DNA from: an uncultured Lachnospiraceae bacterium
GTDB taxonomy: Bacteria > Bacillota > Clostridia > Lachnospirales > Lachnospiraceae
Assembly: GCA_902761585.1 (NCBI GenBank)
Contig: CACWKX010000004.1
Location: forward strand, 1 to 64,000
Direction of reading: 5' to 3'
Length of the DNA: 64,000 nucleotides
This document shows, one piece after another, positions 1 through 8,950 of the stretch. Position 1 is the first letter of the stretch. Each line of letters starts with the position of its first letter. Position numbers and translations under genes: made by a program. The notes under the pieces are model-generated. The model worked only from the letters and a program-made list of their open reading frames with translations, was not told the DNA's origin and made no database searches.

Positions 1-87
1 AGACCACGCAAGAATAAGCAGGTGGTCAAAGAGGAGTCGGAAACTTAACTGACTCCTCGGGTCGCGGAGTTTCTAGTACAAACAGAA
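1..87. other. Two adjacent hairpins abutting the truncated regulator gene
   Basis: Two inverted repeats sit side by side: gaccac at 2-7 pairs with gtggtc at 22-27, and gaggagtc at 31-38 pairs with gactcctc at 51-58, separated by a short A-rich linker. A weaker alternative pairing joins 52-56 with the ggagt near 67. The block lies exactly where the C-terminal half of the minus-strand response regulator should continue, so it is probably foreign. Subterminal hairpins occur at the ends of IS200/IS605-type elements and in the structured RNAs of IS110-type elements, but no transposase gene or second end lies in the window. Its identity is unresolved. Confidence 0.4.
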
Positions 88-552
88 TTAAAACTCAGAG
101 GACAGAGAGACACTTTTTTCATGGCAGGACAGCGCGAACGTGCTCCGGTTCAGCGTCAGGTCCCCGTATGTGACGATGTCCGGAGAGTAGGATTCATGAC
201 GGCGCAGGAGCGCACGGATACGAGCCAGCAGTTCTCCTCCGTCGAAGGGCTTGGCCAGATAATCGTCCGCACCGGCGTCAAGTCCATTGATCCGGTCCTC
301 CACCTCACCCATCGCGGTCAGCATGATGACCGGCACCTGGCTGCCGGCAGCCCGGGCTTTCCGGACCACTTCGTCGCCATTCATACCTGGCATCATGATA
401 TCCATGATGCAGGCATCATAATCTCCGTCTGTCAGATAAGTCAGAGCGTCATTTCCATTATAAACCGGATCCACGCTGTAATGACTGCGTGTCAGAAGCG
501 CAGTGACAGAACGCGAAACATCCGGATCATCCTCGGCAAACAATAGCTTCAT
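88..552 (-). pseudogene. Truncated OmpR-family response regulator (receiver only)
   Basis: The 154-residue product has a complete CheY-like receiver: acidic pocket E7/D8/D9, phospho-acceptor D51 in the stretch DACIMDIMMPGMNG, T79 and K101 in LAKPF. A linker and the first strands of an OmpR-type winged helix follow (GDLTLNRSTFALSC). It then stops at SSEF, about 70-75 residues short of a normal family member, so the recognition helix is missing. The start is well supported by an AAGGAGG-type site just upstream. It may still be phosphorylated but should not bind DNA conventionally. Its usual kinase partner is not identified; the WalK-like kinase at 2459 lies on the other strand. The break looks like an insertion or rearrangement, though a short functional protein cannot be excluded. 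Confidence 0.75.
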
Positions 553-600
553 GTCAGAACCTCCTTACCTGTAGTCATCGTATATATAGTATGTCATCCG

Positions 601-633
601 AACCTAAAACAAAACAAAAATGAGTTTTAGGTT
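601..633. promoter_or_regulatory. Perfect 10-bp inverted repeat in divergent intergenic region
   Basis: AACCTAAAAC at 601-610 is matched by GTTTTAGGTT at 624-633 across a 13-nt A-rich spacer. It lies between the divergent starts at 552 and 720. On the minus strand an AT-rich stretch (about 575-590) could serve as a -10 for the regulator gene, with the repeat near its -35. An operator, possibly autoregulatory, is the simplest reading. Confidence 0.35.
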
Positions 634-719
634 GGTTTTAATTTATCCCCTTACACTCTGCTCATACCGAAAACATACATGAAATTTACATTCATCGTCA
701 TGCAGAAAGGAAGAACAGG

Positions 720-1457
720 ATGGAAGGGAAAAAAGAGCAGACAATACTGACCTTTCAGCGGACAGAGGTCAAGTACAGGATGAGCAGAGCTCAGTATCAG
801 GGGTTCATGGAGCACACGAAAAGCTTTCGCGTTCCGGATGAGGCCTATCCGCACAGCCTGATTCTGAATATCTACTATGATACGGATCACGATGAGCTTG
901 TGAACAGATCTCTGGACAAGCCAGTCTACAAAGAAAAGCTTCGGGTCAGAAGCTACGGGATTCCCGGAAAGAGGAGCCGCGTTTTCGTGGAGCTGAAGAA
1001 AAAATACGACGGAATTGTCTATAAGCGCCGGTCGGAGATGAGCCTGCGGGAGGCGGAGAATTTTCTACAGCGGGGGATCAGACCGGCACTGGACAGTCAG
1101 ATCAACAGAGAGCTGGAGTATTTCAGAGCGTTTTACAGGCCGCATCCGGCGATGGTGCTCTGCTACGACCGCGATTCCTACCAGGGCAAGTTTGATCCGG
1201 ACTTCCGGATGACCATCGACCGGAACATTCGTTACAGGGAGCAGGACCTGAGGCTGGAGGACGGAGACCAGGGGAACCTGCTCCGTACTGAGACGCCGTA
1301 TTTGATGGAACTGAAGACAGGGGATGCACTCCCGATTGAAATGGCCAGAATTCTGAGCGAGCTGAAGATCTTTCCTTCATCCTTTTCCAAATATGGGGAG
1401 GCTTACAGGGTCAGCCACAGCAGGGCGGATGTCTCCGTGCAGACAGCCTGCAGATGA
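720..1457 (+). CDS. VTC-domain (polyphosphate polymerase-like) protein
   Basis: The 245-residue soluble protein resembles the VTC domain, the catalytic part of the yeast vacuolar transporter chaperone complex that makes polyphosphate. Visible features are an early FQRTEVKYRM segment, the YYDT pair, KEKLRVRSYG, VFVELKKKYDG and late LMELKTGDALP, which together form the basic/acidic tunnel typical of triphosphate tunnel enzymes. Bacterial VTC proteins often sit beside DUF4956 membrane proteins, as here (next gene overlaps or follows closely). I infer a role in polyphosphate or nucleotide-phosphate metabolism at the membrane, but bacterial members are largely uncharacterised. An AAAGGAAG ribosome site precedes the ATG. 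Confidence 0.85.
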   Translation: MEGKKEQTILTFQRTEVKYRMSRAQYQGFMEHTKSFRVPDEAYPHSLILNIYYDTDHDELVNRSLDKPVYKEKLRVRSYGIPGKRSRVFVELKKKYDGIVYKRRSEMSLREAENFLQRGIRPALDSQINRELEYFRAFYRPHPAMVLCYDRDSYQGKFDPDFRMTIDRNIRYREQDLRLEDGDQGNLLRTETPYLMELKTGDALPIEMARILSELKIFPSSFSKYGEAYRVSHSRADVSVQTACR

Positions 1458-1510
1458 CAAGATATCCGCTGTTAAGATGGAGGTTTACTCAGCTAGAGGA
1501 GGAACAGGTT

Positions 1511-2188
1511 ATGTTTACGAGTATTATCAGCAATTCTTCTGATTCGATCACATTTACAACAGCTATGATCTGCCTCGCGGCGGCGCTGGTTCTCGGGCTG
1601 ATTTTTTCAGCCGTCTATATGTACTGCAGCGAGCGGTTTACGAAAAACTTTGTCGTGACCCTGGCGCTTCTGCCGGCGATGGTCGCGACCGTTATCTTCA
1701 TGACAAATGGATCTCTGGGCAGCGCAGTCGCTGTGGCAGGTGCATTTTCCCTGGTACGATTCCGATCGGTGCCTGGTACCTCGAGGGAGATTCTGTCGAT
1801 CTTCTTTGCTATGACCATCGGACTGGCGTGCGGGATGGGACAGCTCGCCTTTGCAGCTGTCTTCACGGTCCTTCTCTCGGGATGCTTTGTACTCCTGATG
1901 AAGTCCTCCTATGCAGGAAAGGGCAGCGGGGAGCGGTCACTTCGGGTGACCATCCCGGAGAACCTCGATTACACAGAGATCTTTGACGATATTTTCATAA
2001 AGTATACGGCCGGCAGCAGGCTCGAGCGTGTCAAGACGGTCGGACTCGGGAGCATGTACGAGCTCAGCTACATGATTACGATGAAGAATGAGAAGGATCA
2101 GAAGGCCATGCTGGACGAGATCCGTGCAAGGAATGGAAATCTGTCCGTCGTCTATGGACGCGTGGCGGAAAATGTTCAGGAACTCTGA
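1511..2188 (+). CDS. DUF4956 membrane protein
   Basis: A 225-residue membrane protein with three to four N-terminal transmembrane segments (about residues 15-40, 48-70, 88-130) and a soluble C-terminal domain of about 90 residues. The conserved loop AVAVAGAFSLVRFRS between helices is typical of DUF4956 proteins. The frame is open from 1454, but the ATG at 1511 has a strong GAGGAGGA site eight bases upstream and is the better start, leaving a 53-bp gap after the VTC gene. Pairing with a VTC-domain gene is recurrent in Firmicutes and suggests the two products work together at the membrane. The biochemical function is unknown. Confidence 0.85.
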   Translation: MFTSIISNSSDSITFTTAMICLAAALVLGLIFSAVYMYCSERFTKNFVVTLALLPAMVATVIFMTNGSLGSAVAVAGAFSLVRFRSVPGTSREILSIFFAMTIGLACGMGQLAFAAVFTVLLSGCFVLLMKSSYAGKGSGERSLRVTIPENLDYTEIFDDIFIKYTAGSRLERVKTVGLGSMYELSYMITMKNEKDQKAMLDEIRARNGNLSVVYGRVAENVQEL

Positions 2189-2458
2189 CACCTATGGCTT
2201 GCCCCTGACAGCCGTCCTGTCCCTGCCTGGATTGTACCTGGCCAGCTGAGCTGTTATTCCAAGGCCAGCTGAGCCGGCATCCCAAGTCAGCTGTACGAGT
2301 GTCCTCCGCCCAGCCGCGCTTGACTTCTCTGCGAGGCTCATATAGTATTTGAGAGGCTCAGTTGGGATCATCTGACACAGAATACGGGATCGTGAACAGG
2401 AGAAAACGATCCGCGAGGATGTCAGAGAAGAGGCAGAAAAGTTGAGGGACGCTTACAG
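2189..2458. other. Intergenic region with imperfect repeats
   Basis: This 270-base gap holds two copies of CCAGCTGAGC (around 2241 and 2264) and a related CAGCTG near 2290, followed by two gaggctca motifs near 2333 and 2352. No convincing gene, terminator or promoter is seen. The repeats may be remnants of local duplication. Confidence 0.3.
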
Positions 2459-3925
2459 ATGAAGGACAGGTTTCGCAAGGTTGCGAAAAGTATGCATTTC
2501 AGGGTGCTGATCATCCTGCTTGTGACAGGGCTTGTTCCAATCAACCTGATCAAGTCCGGAATTCTGAAAAACTATGAGCACCAGACGGTGGAACAGCGGG
2601 CATATCTGATCCGGAGTCAGTGCACCTTGATGGGGGCGGATTTCATTGCCGACGGCTACCTGGATGGGAAACAGTCGGACGCTTTGGAGTCCAGAATGAA
2701 GCAGGTCGCCGACCTGTATCAGGGCCGGGTGATGATCATCAACTCAGACTACAAGATCATCCGCGACACATACGGGCTGGATGAAGGCAAGACGGTCGTC
2801 GCGAGGGAACTGATCGACTGTCTCTCGGGAAAGGCCGGGAAATATTATACGCAGACGAGCGACTTCATCGAGGTCATCACGCCGATTGAAAATAACGCGA
2901 CGAAGGAGATTCGCGGAGCGTTTTTAATCTCCGCTCCGACAGCGGATATCATCGAAGGAGAGCGGTCATTGTCCAGGACGGTACTGCTGCTCCAGATTGT
3001 CCTGACCTTTGCAATTGTCGCAGTATCATTCTATGCGTCGAGTATCCTTGTCCGGCCGTTTCGGAAGGTCACCGATTACCTGAACTCCGGTACGGACTTC
3101 CTTGCGGAGGATCTGTCGATGCCGGATTATACGGAAACGGAGATGCTGGCGAAGGCATACAACCAGATGCGGCACCATCTGAAAGAGCAGGAGGAATCCA
3201 GACAGCAGTTCGTTTCCAATGTCTCCCATGAGCTGAAGACGCCGATGACCTCCATGAAGGTTCTCTCGGATTCACTGATCCAGCAGGCACAGGTCGGGGA
3301 AGTCCCGAACGAGATGTATGAGGATTTCATGATTGACATCAGTCATGAGATCGACCGGGAGAATAAAATTATCACGGATCTGCTGGAACTGGTCAAGATG
3401 GACCGGAAGTCGACGATCATTCATATTGAAGATACGAATATCAACGATCTGATCAACCTGATTCTGAAGCGGCTGCGCCCGATTGCCGAGAAGCAGCAGA
3501 TCGATATCAGCCTGGAGAGCTACAAGCCGATCATCGCGCAGGTTGACCGGACGAAGCTGACACTTGCGATATCCAATCTGATTGAAAATGGAATCAAGTA
3601 CAACAAGGAGAAGGGCTGGGTCCATGTCTCGCTGAATGTGGACAATACCTATTTCTACATCAAGGTTGAGGACTCCGGAATCGGCATCCCGAAGGAGGAC
3701 CAGGACCATATATTTGAGCGTTTCTACCGGGTTGATAAATCGCACAGCCGGGAGATCGGAGGCACCGGGCTGGGACTGGCGATCACGCGGTCTGCGGTTC
3801 TGGTCCATCATGGTGCGATTCGAGTCTACTCAAGGCTCGGAGAGGGGACGACCTTCACTGTACGGATTCCGCTGAAGTACACGAAGACCGGGAAAGAGCA
3901 GGCAGCGGAAGCATCTGGAACATGA
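2459..3925 (+). CDS. WalK-like membrane histidine kinase
   Basis: A 488-residue sensor kinase. TM1 is at about 14-34 and TM2 at about 174-196, bracketing a roughly 140-residue extracytoplasmic sensor. A HAMP segment (about 197-245) follows, then the dimerisation domain with phospho-acceptor H257 in SHELKTP. The HATPase domain has N-box NLIENGIKYN (373-382), G1 DSGIGIP (from 406) and G2 GGTGLGLA (from 435). Architecture and the downstream GerMN lipoprotein resemble WalK/VicK-type loci of clostridia, where the kinase controls cell-wall metabolism. No intact response regulator is adjacent; the only one nearby (88-552, minus) is truncated. Weak ribosome site TTGAGGGA. The WalK assignment is inference; it could be an orphan kinase. 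Confidence 0.85.
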   Translation: MKDRFRKVAKSMHFRVLIILLVTGLVPINLIKSGILKNYEHQTVEQRAYLIRSQCTLMGADFIADGYLDGKQSDALESRMKQVADLYQGRVMIINSDYKIIRDTYGLDEGKTVVARELIDCLSGKAGKYYTQTSDFIEVITPIENNATKEIRGAFLISAPTADIIEGERSLSRTVLLLQIVLTFAIVAVSFYASSILVRPFRKVTDYLNSGTDFLAEDLSMPDYTETEMLAKAYNQMRHHLKEQEESRQQFVSNVSHELKTPMTSMKVLSDSLIQQAQVGEVPNEMYEDFMIDISHEIDRENKIITDLLELVKMDRKSTIIHIEDTNINDLINLILKRLRPIAEKQQIDISLESYKPIIAQVDRTKLTLAISNLIENGIKYNKEKGWVHVSLNVDNTYFYIKVEDSGIGIPKEDQDHIFERFYRVDKSHSREIGGTGLGLAITRSAVLVHHGAIRVYSRLGEGTTFTVRIPLKYTKTGKEQAAEASGT

Positions 3926-3992
3926 AAGCCGGACAGAAAGACAGCTGGAAAGGCAGTTGGAAAAGGGACCGGACAGATGGCGTGTCAGAAAA

Positions 3993-4010
3993 TGTACATT
4001 GGTGTGTACA
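3993..4010. promoter_or_regulatory. TGTACA-N6-TGTACA motif
   Basis: Two TGTACA hexamers, each self-palindromic, are separated by six bases in the 133-bp gap between the kinase and the GerMN lipoprotein gene. The symmetry suggests a regulator-binding site and an internal promoter, but no clear -10/-35 pair accompanies it. Confidence 0.25.
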
Positions 4011-4058
4011 CTGTATGGGGAACACGTTGAATAAGACTCAGGCGGAAAAAACCGTGAG

Positions 4059-5150
4059 ATGACGGACGGATGGAAGAACATGACGGGCAGGATGAGTGAA
4101 AACAGAATCAGAACGAGCGGATTCAGGCGGGGAGCAGCGGTGCTGCTGACGCTTTGCATGCTTCTCGCTTGCGTGCTTTCAGGGTGTTCCGCAAAGGCAG
4201 GGGAGGATCAGCCGGAAGGAAAAAAGACCGGGAATTATCGCATTTACTATATGAATGCCGATGGTACCCAGCTTCAGTACGAGCATTACAAACCCGAGAG
4301 CCAGGACTTTGAAGGAATCCTGAAGGAGCTTCTGACGCAGTTCTGTACATCCCCGAAGGAAAAGGAAATCACAGCGCTTCCGGATTCGGTGAAGATCAAT
4401 TCCACAACGATCGGCATCTCCGAAATCGGTGTGGATTTCAGCTCGGGTTATCTGTCACTCTCCAAGCCGCAGGAGCTGCTCCTTCGGGCGGCGCTTGTCG
4501 AGACGCTTGTTCAGCTTCCGGGGGTCGATACGGTGCGGTTTACAGTCGAGGGGCAGCCGCTGACGCTGAATGGCGCGGAGGTCGGTGCCATGAACAAGGA
4601 TACCTTCATTGTTCCGGACGGCGATGCGATCAACTCCTACCGGACGCTCGAGCTTCCGCTGTATTTCAGCAGTCAGGACGGAAGAAAGCTGGTAAAAGAA
4701 AACCGGAAGATCTACTATTCCAGCAACATCAATACGGAGCGGATTGTCGCCGAGCAGATTATCAGCGGACCAAAGGATGACAGTCTCCTTCCTGTGACCG
4801 GTTCATCGGTGATTGTGCTGGCTGCACGGATCAAGGGAGACACCTGCCTCATTGATTTCAGCAGCGCGGTGAATGATTTGCCGGCCGCGGACAGCCCGGT
4901 TCAGCCGGAGACAGCGATCTATGCGTTCGTCAATGCAATCTGCGAGGCGTGCGCGGATGAAGGCGTGAATGGGGTTCGCTTTACCATAGAGGGAAGAAGC
5001 GACAAACGGTTCCGGGGACAGGTCAATCTTGATCAGACCTTTACGCCGGACGCGGATATTGTGGAGCAGGCCGGCTCCGGCGAGGAGGCAGGCGTCCTGG
5101 TTGACACTAGCCGGCAGGAAGCTTCGTCAGAGGCAGCGACGGAAGGCTGA
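4059..5150 (+). CDS. GerMN-domain lipoprotein
   Basis: The product has a lipoprotein signal peptide ending in the lipobox LSGC (Cys about residue 43 from this start), so it should be anchored outside the membrane. Two GerMN repeats follow. The first covers about residues 85-180 with the core IGVDFSSGYLSL and VDTVRFTVEGQP; the second covers about 215-330 with CLIDFSSAVNDL and VNGVRFTIEG. GerMN domains occur in the spore germination protein GerM and in lipoproteins placed after WalK-like kinases. The C-terminal 35 residues are polar and low complexity. Start choice is uncertain: ATGs at 4059, 4080 and 4092 are all possible and none has a strong ribosome site. Confidence 0.8.
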   Translation: MTDGWKNMTGRMSENRIRTSGFRRGAAVLLTLCMLLACVLSGCSAKAGEDQPEGKKTGNYRIYYMNADGTQLQYEHYKPESQDFEGILKELLTQFCTSPKEKEITALPDSVKINSTTIGISEIGVDFSSGYLSLSKPQELLLRAALVETLVQLPGVDTVRFTVEGQPLTLNGAEVGAMNKDTFIVPDGDAINSYRTLELPLYFSSQDGRKLVKENRKIYYSSNINTERIVAEQIISGPKDDSLLPVTGSSVIVLAARIKGDTCLIDFSSAVNDLPAADSPVQPETAIYAFVNAICEACADEGVNGVRFTIEGRSDKRFRGQVNLDQTFTPDADIVEQAGSGEEAGVLVDTSRQEASSEAATEG

Positions 5151-5202
5151 CCTGAAGATGCTTTTTATCGCTTCCGGGAAGTGCCGCCCCGAAGCAGATG
5201 TG

Positions 5203-7665
5203 TCAGTCTGCCGTAAGGCAGAAGGCTCCGCTCTGGTCTGTGCGGAAACAGGGAAGGCCTCTGTCCTCCAGCCGTTTCAACATCGCAGAGGCAGGGTGTC
5301 CGTAGCGGTTGTTCCGGCCGCAGGAGATGAGTACAAGGTCAGGACGGACAAGAGAGAGAAACCCTTCTGATGTTGCATTGCGGCTTCCGTGATGACCGGC
5401 AAGAAGGATTGTCCGGCTGTTCGTTTCTGAATGCCCCCGTGGCGGGGAGAAGAGCGCCGCATCCTGGTATGCGCGCGTAAACTTCTCCTCGCCTTCTTTT
5501 TCGAGATCTCCGGTAAAGAGAATCCGGATATTCTTCCATGAAAGAGAGAGTACGATGCAGTCCTCGTTGTCGGCCCCCGTCATCCTGCCGGGAGACGGGG
5601 ATAAGACCCGAAGATGAAGCTGTCCGTGCTGAAATTCGGCCCCCTCGCTGACTGTTGAGACGGGGATATTGAATCTCCGGGCGGCGGCGATGACCTCTGT
5701 CATGCCAGGCCCGTCAGGGGTGACGTCTGTCTGCGGCAGCAGGATCCGCTCGATACGAATTCCACCCGCCTGTGCGGCAGAGAACCGCTGCACCAGAGTC
5801 AAATCACCCGTCTGTGCGGAAGAGATGCCTTCAGGCGGCATGCGCCGAAAGCAGGCGGCACCTGGCAGCATGCCGTGCATGCCGCTGAGCAGCTCCTGCG
5901 CACCGCTGATGTGATCGCCGTCGGCGTGGGACAGAAAAAGCAGGTCAATGTGGCTGATTCCGTAGAACTTCAGGGCAGGCTCCACCCGCCTGCGCCAGAC
6001 ATCCTTCACCGAGCTGGACCCGCAGTCAAAAAGCATGGTGAGACCGTCCTGCTCAACCAGGGCACAGCTGCCCTGGCCGACGTCCAGACAGGTGAAGCGG
6101 AAGGCCGGCTTTCGCTGGATGAGCATCAGGAGGAACAGAGAGAGCAGCAGACCCGCGTGAAGAATCCGGATTTTCTTTCGGTTTTTCAGAAAGGTCTTCC
6201 GGTCCGGGAGCCGGATGATGAGACAGAAGGAAAGAAGGCAGACGTAGTAGAGCACCATTTTCCAGACAGGCGGACGTCCGGTGATGAGGACGTCACCCGG
6301 AAGGCGCTGCGCCAGCCGGCACAGGAGGCGGAACAGATCGAGCAGGTACCCGCACGGACCGCCTGCCAGGCGGGCAGAGGTCAGGAAAAAGGAACCAAGC
6401 GGAATCAGCAGACCGGCAAGAATGCCGATTGTTCCGAAGAACATCACCAGACTCATGGACGGAAGGACAATGAGGCCGACAAGGATTCCGTAAGGTGTTG
6501 TCTGACAGTAAAACCAGAGGACACATGGAAGAACGCCGGCCTGAAGTGCCAGGGCGCCGGAAAGACGTCTTGAAAGGGCACGGCGGGGATTCCAGATGTC
6601 GGAGAAGACTGGTTCCAGCAGCGCGAGGGACAGAATGCATCCGAAGGAAAGCAAAAATCCGGCATCCGTCAGGGCAAGGGGCTGCCGGATGAGGATCAGG
6701 ATGGCGGCGGCTCCAAGCGCTGTGAGGCGGTCAAATGTACGGCCGGTTACCTGGGCGCCAAGCCAGAGCAGGAACATCACGCCTGCCCGTATCGCGGAGT
6801 AGCTGCTTCCGGTCATCAGGCAGTAGCTGACGACGAGGAAGCCGGATGCGAGGGCGGAGACAAGGAAGCTCTGCCTGAGCCGCCGCAGGATCTGGTAGAG
6901 CGTCAGCCCGAGCAATGTGACATGGAGGGAGGAGACCGCGAGGACATGGAGGATTCCACCGTCCTGGAAAAGCTGCCGGGTCTCCGCGTCAAGACCTGAA
7001 CGGTCGCCAAGAACAATCGCGGACATGAGAGCACTGTTGCGGGGGCCAAAGATCTGCTCCGCGCCCTTTCGAAGGGACACCCGGAGGGAGGCCAGGGCGT
7101 TGAGAAAGAGACTGCCGCGTCTTTGATCGGTGCCTTTCAGTGTGACATCAGAAAGCTTCAGACAGATATGCCGGGCGCAGCCGGCCTTCTGCGCATCATA
7201 CTGTCCGGGGTTTGTGGCCGGTTCCGGAAGCGATGCCTTGCCGGACAGGGTGACGCGGCTTCCGATCCGGCAGGCGCGATAGATGTCTGCCTGGTCCGGC
7301 TTCTGCGAATATGGAAGTGTCTCATCGGGAGGTCCGTTTAAAAAGACACTGATCCTGCCCTTGCGCGGCCATCGTTTCCGTAATTTTTTCAGAAGTGCCT
7401 TGTAGGGGGAAGAATTTCCGACATCCTTTTCCAGAAATGTGATGTCTCCAAGCTGAAGCCTGTAGCCGTCCGCAGTCGTTTCCTTCGACAGCACTTTCCC
7501 TGAGAGCAGCAGATAGCGGTCTTCGGCGCAGGACAGGTCGATGGAACCTGGCGGAGCGAGAAGGCCGTGCAGAATGCTGAAAAGGATCACCAGTGCAGCC
7601 AGCAGGCAGACAGGCCGGCCTGTGACTTCCGTGCGGGGGATCGGAATTCTGGAAAGAATGGACAT
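5203..7665 (-). CDS. comEC: DNA uptake channel protein ComEC/Rec2
   Basis: An 820-residue polytopic membrane protein with the three parts of ComEC. An N-terminal DUF4131-like region carries one or two TM segments and a soluble OB-like domain (to about 185). The competence domain (about 210-510) has many TM helices and the signature LMSAIVLGDRSGLD then ILHVLAVSSLHV. The C-terminal metallo-beta-lactamase-like domain (about 535-815) has SHADGDHISG and late GHHGS. The family moves single-stranded DNA across the membrane in natural transformation; the C-terminal domain is thought to act as a nuclease. The gene stands alone, opposite to its neighbours, and convergent with the GerMN gene 52 bp away. 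An AGGAGA ribosome site precedes the ATG. Whether this organism is competent cannot be told from here. Confidence 0.92.
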   Translation of the reverse strand: MSILSRIPIPRTEVTGRPVCLLAALVILFSILHGLLAPPGSIDLSCAEDRYLLLSGKVLSKETTADGYRLQLGDITFLEKDVGNSSPYKALLKKLRKRWPRKGRISVFLNGPPDETLPYSQKPDQADIYRACRIGSRVTLSGKASLPEPATNPGQYDAQKAGCARHICLKLSDVTLKGTDQRRGSLFLNALASLRVSLRKGAEQIFGPRNSALMSAIVLGDRSGLDAETRQLFQDGGILHVLAVSSLHVTLLGLTLYQILRRLRQSFLVSALASGFLVVSYCLMTGSSYSAIRAGVMFLLWLGAQVTGRTFDRLTALGAAAILILIRQPLALTDAGFLLSFGCILSLALLEPVFSDIWNPRRALSRRLSGALALQAGVLPCVLWFYCQTTPYGILVGLIVLPSMSLVMFFGTIGILAGLLIPLGSFFLTSARLAGGPCGYLLDLFRLLCRLAQRLPGDVLITGRPPVWKMVLYYVCLLSFCLIIRLPDRKTFLKNRKKIRILHAGLLLSLFLLMLIQRKPAFRFTCLDVGQGSCALVEQDGLTMLFDCGSSSVKDVWRRRVEPALKFYGISHIDLLFLSHADGDHISGAQELLSGMHGMLPGAACFRRMPPEGISSAQTGDLTLVQRFSAAQAGGIRIERILLPQTDVTPDGPGMTEVIAAARRFNIPVSTVSEGAEFQHGQLHLRVLSPSPGRMTGADNEDCIVLSLSWKNIRILFTGDLEKEGEEKFTRAYQDAALFSPPRGHSETNSRTILLAGHHGSRNATSEGFLSLVRPDLVLISCGRNNRYGHPASAMLKRLEDRGLPCFRTDQSGAFCLTAD

Positions 7666-7791
7666 TCGACAGTCTCCTGAATAGGCGAAGCGGTTGACTC
7701 GTGGTACAATAAAAACAATCAGCAGTTATTGAAATGGATACATGAATCCGTTGGCAGATTATGATCAGAATGTCTGAAGGGAGGTGCCGGG

Positions 7792-8814
7792 GTGAATCGG
7801 GAACGTTCCATCCGCGAGATGGCGGAAGAAAGGGAGTACGAGGTTCTCAGCCCTTATGCGGCGCATGCGGGAGATTCGAAAGGACGGGATCGGGAGGAGC
7901 CTCAGTGCGATATCAGAACCGTCTACCAGCGAGACCGCGACCGGATTCTGCACAGCAAGTCGTTTCGCCGGCTGGCACATAAGACGCAGGTCTTTATTGC
8001 ACCGATGGGCGACCATTACCGTACTCGTCTGACACATACGCTGGAGGTCTCCCAGCTTTCCCGGACGATCGCGAAGGCGCTCCGGCTCAATGACGATCTG
8101 TGCGATGCCATCGCGCTTGGGCATGACCTTGGACACACGCCCTTCGGTCACACGGGGGAGCGGGTTCTGAATGAAATCTGCCCGCTGGGGTTCGCTCATT
8201 TCCGGCAGAGCATTCGTGTGGTGGAGGTCCTGGAGAAGAATGGAGAAGGGCTGAATCTGACCTGGGAGGTGCGGGACGGGATCCTCAACCACCGGACATC
8301 GGGGCATCCGTCGACACTTGAAGGACAGATTGTGCGGTTCTGTGACAAGATTGCCTACATCAATCACGATATCGATGATGCCGAGCGCGCCGGAATTCTG
8401 TCAGAGGAAGACATTCCGAAGACGTACAGGGAGATTCTGGGCGGTTCCACGCGGGACAGGCTCAATACGCTGATTCATGATGTGATATACAGCAGTCTGG
8501 ACAGGTCAGACATCCGGATGTCTCCAGGGATTGAGGAAGCGATGATGGAGCTTCGGAAGTTCATGTTCGACCATGTCTATCTGAACTCTGTCGCCAAGAC
8601 GGAGGAGGGCAAGGTTGGCCGGATGATCACGATGCTCTACCAGTACTATGAGAAGCATGTCGATGAGATGCCGCAGGAATATATCGATCTGATTAAGAAG
8701 AAGGGGCAGCCCGAGCCGCGGGTTGTGTGCGATTACATATCCGGGATGACAGACCAGTATTCGATCTCGAAGTTTCAGGAACTGTTTGTGCCGCAGTCCT
8801 GGCAGAAGAAGTGA
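7792..8814 (+). CDS. dgt: dGTP triphosphohydrolase-like HD protein
   Basis: A 340-residue HD-domain phosphohydrolase. It shows RRLAHKTQVF near residue 60, H82 in RLTHTLEVSQ, the HD pair at 111-112 in ALGHDLGHTPFGH, and a later KIAYINHDIDDA stretch, in the order seen in dGTPases that hydrolyse dNTPs to nucleosides and triphosphate. The start is GTG at 7792 with a GAAGGGAGG ribosome site seven bases upstream. It is the first gene of a tight run with dnaG, trmK and a nucleoside kinase, which suits a role in dNTP supply for replication. Substrate preference within the family cannot be told from sequence. Confidence 0.92.
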   Translation: MNRERSIREMAEEREYEVLSPYAAHAGDSKGRDREEPQCDIRTVYQRDRDRILHSKSFRRLAHKTQVFIAPMGDHYRTRLTHTLEVSQLSRTIAKALRLNDDLCDAIALGHDLGHTPFGHTGERVLNEICPLGFAHFRQSIRVVEVLEKNGEGLNLTWEVRDGILNHRTSGHPSTLEGQIVRFCDKIAYINHDIDDAERAGILSEEDIPKTYREILGGSTRDRLNTLIHDVIYSSLDRSDIRMSPGIEEAMMELRKFMFDHVYLNSVAKTEEGKVGRMITMLYQYYEKHVDEMPQEYIDLIKKKGQPEPRVVCDYISGMTDQYSISKFQELFVPQSWQKK

Positions 8815-8950
8815 ATTCAGGATGGATTTATAAAGTAGCACAGGATGGCTGATCCTGCAAGTGAAAGCGGACAGGGCACAGGCAGGGTATCTGCAGAGAG
8901 TCTGCCAGCCGGAGACAATGCTGCAGGAAACTGAAAGGAGGAAGGAACAT

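Noticed and set aside
1..90. Group II intron end at the regulator break
   Set aside because: No GTGYG 5' boundary, domain V (GAAA-type) hairpin or AC/AT 3' boundary fits on either strand.
5875..6573. A 232-residue open frame antisense to comEC
   Set aside because: Composition is highly polar without domains and the opposite strand encodes a clear ComEC.
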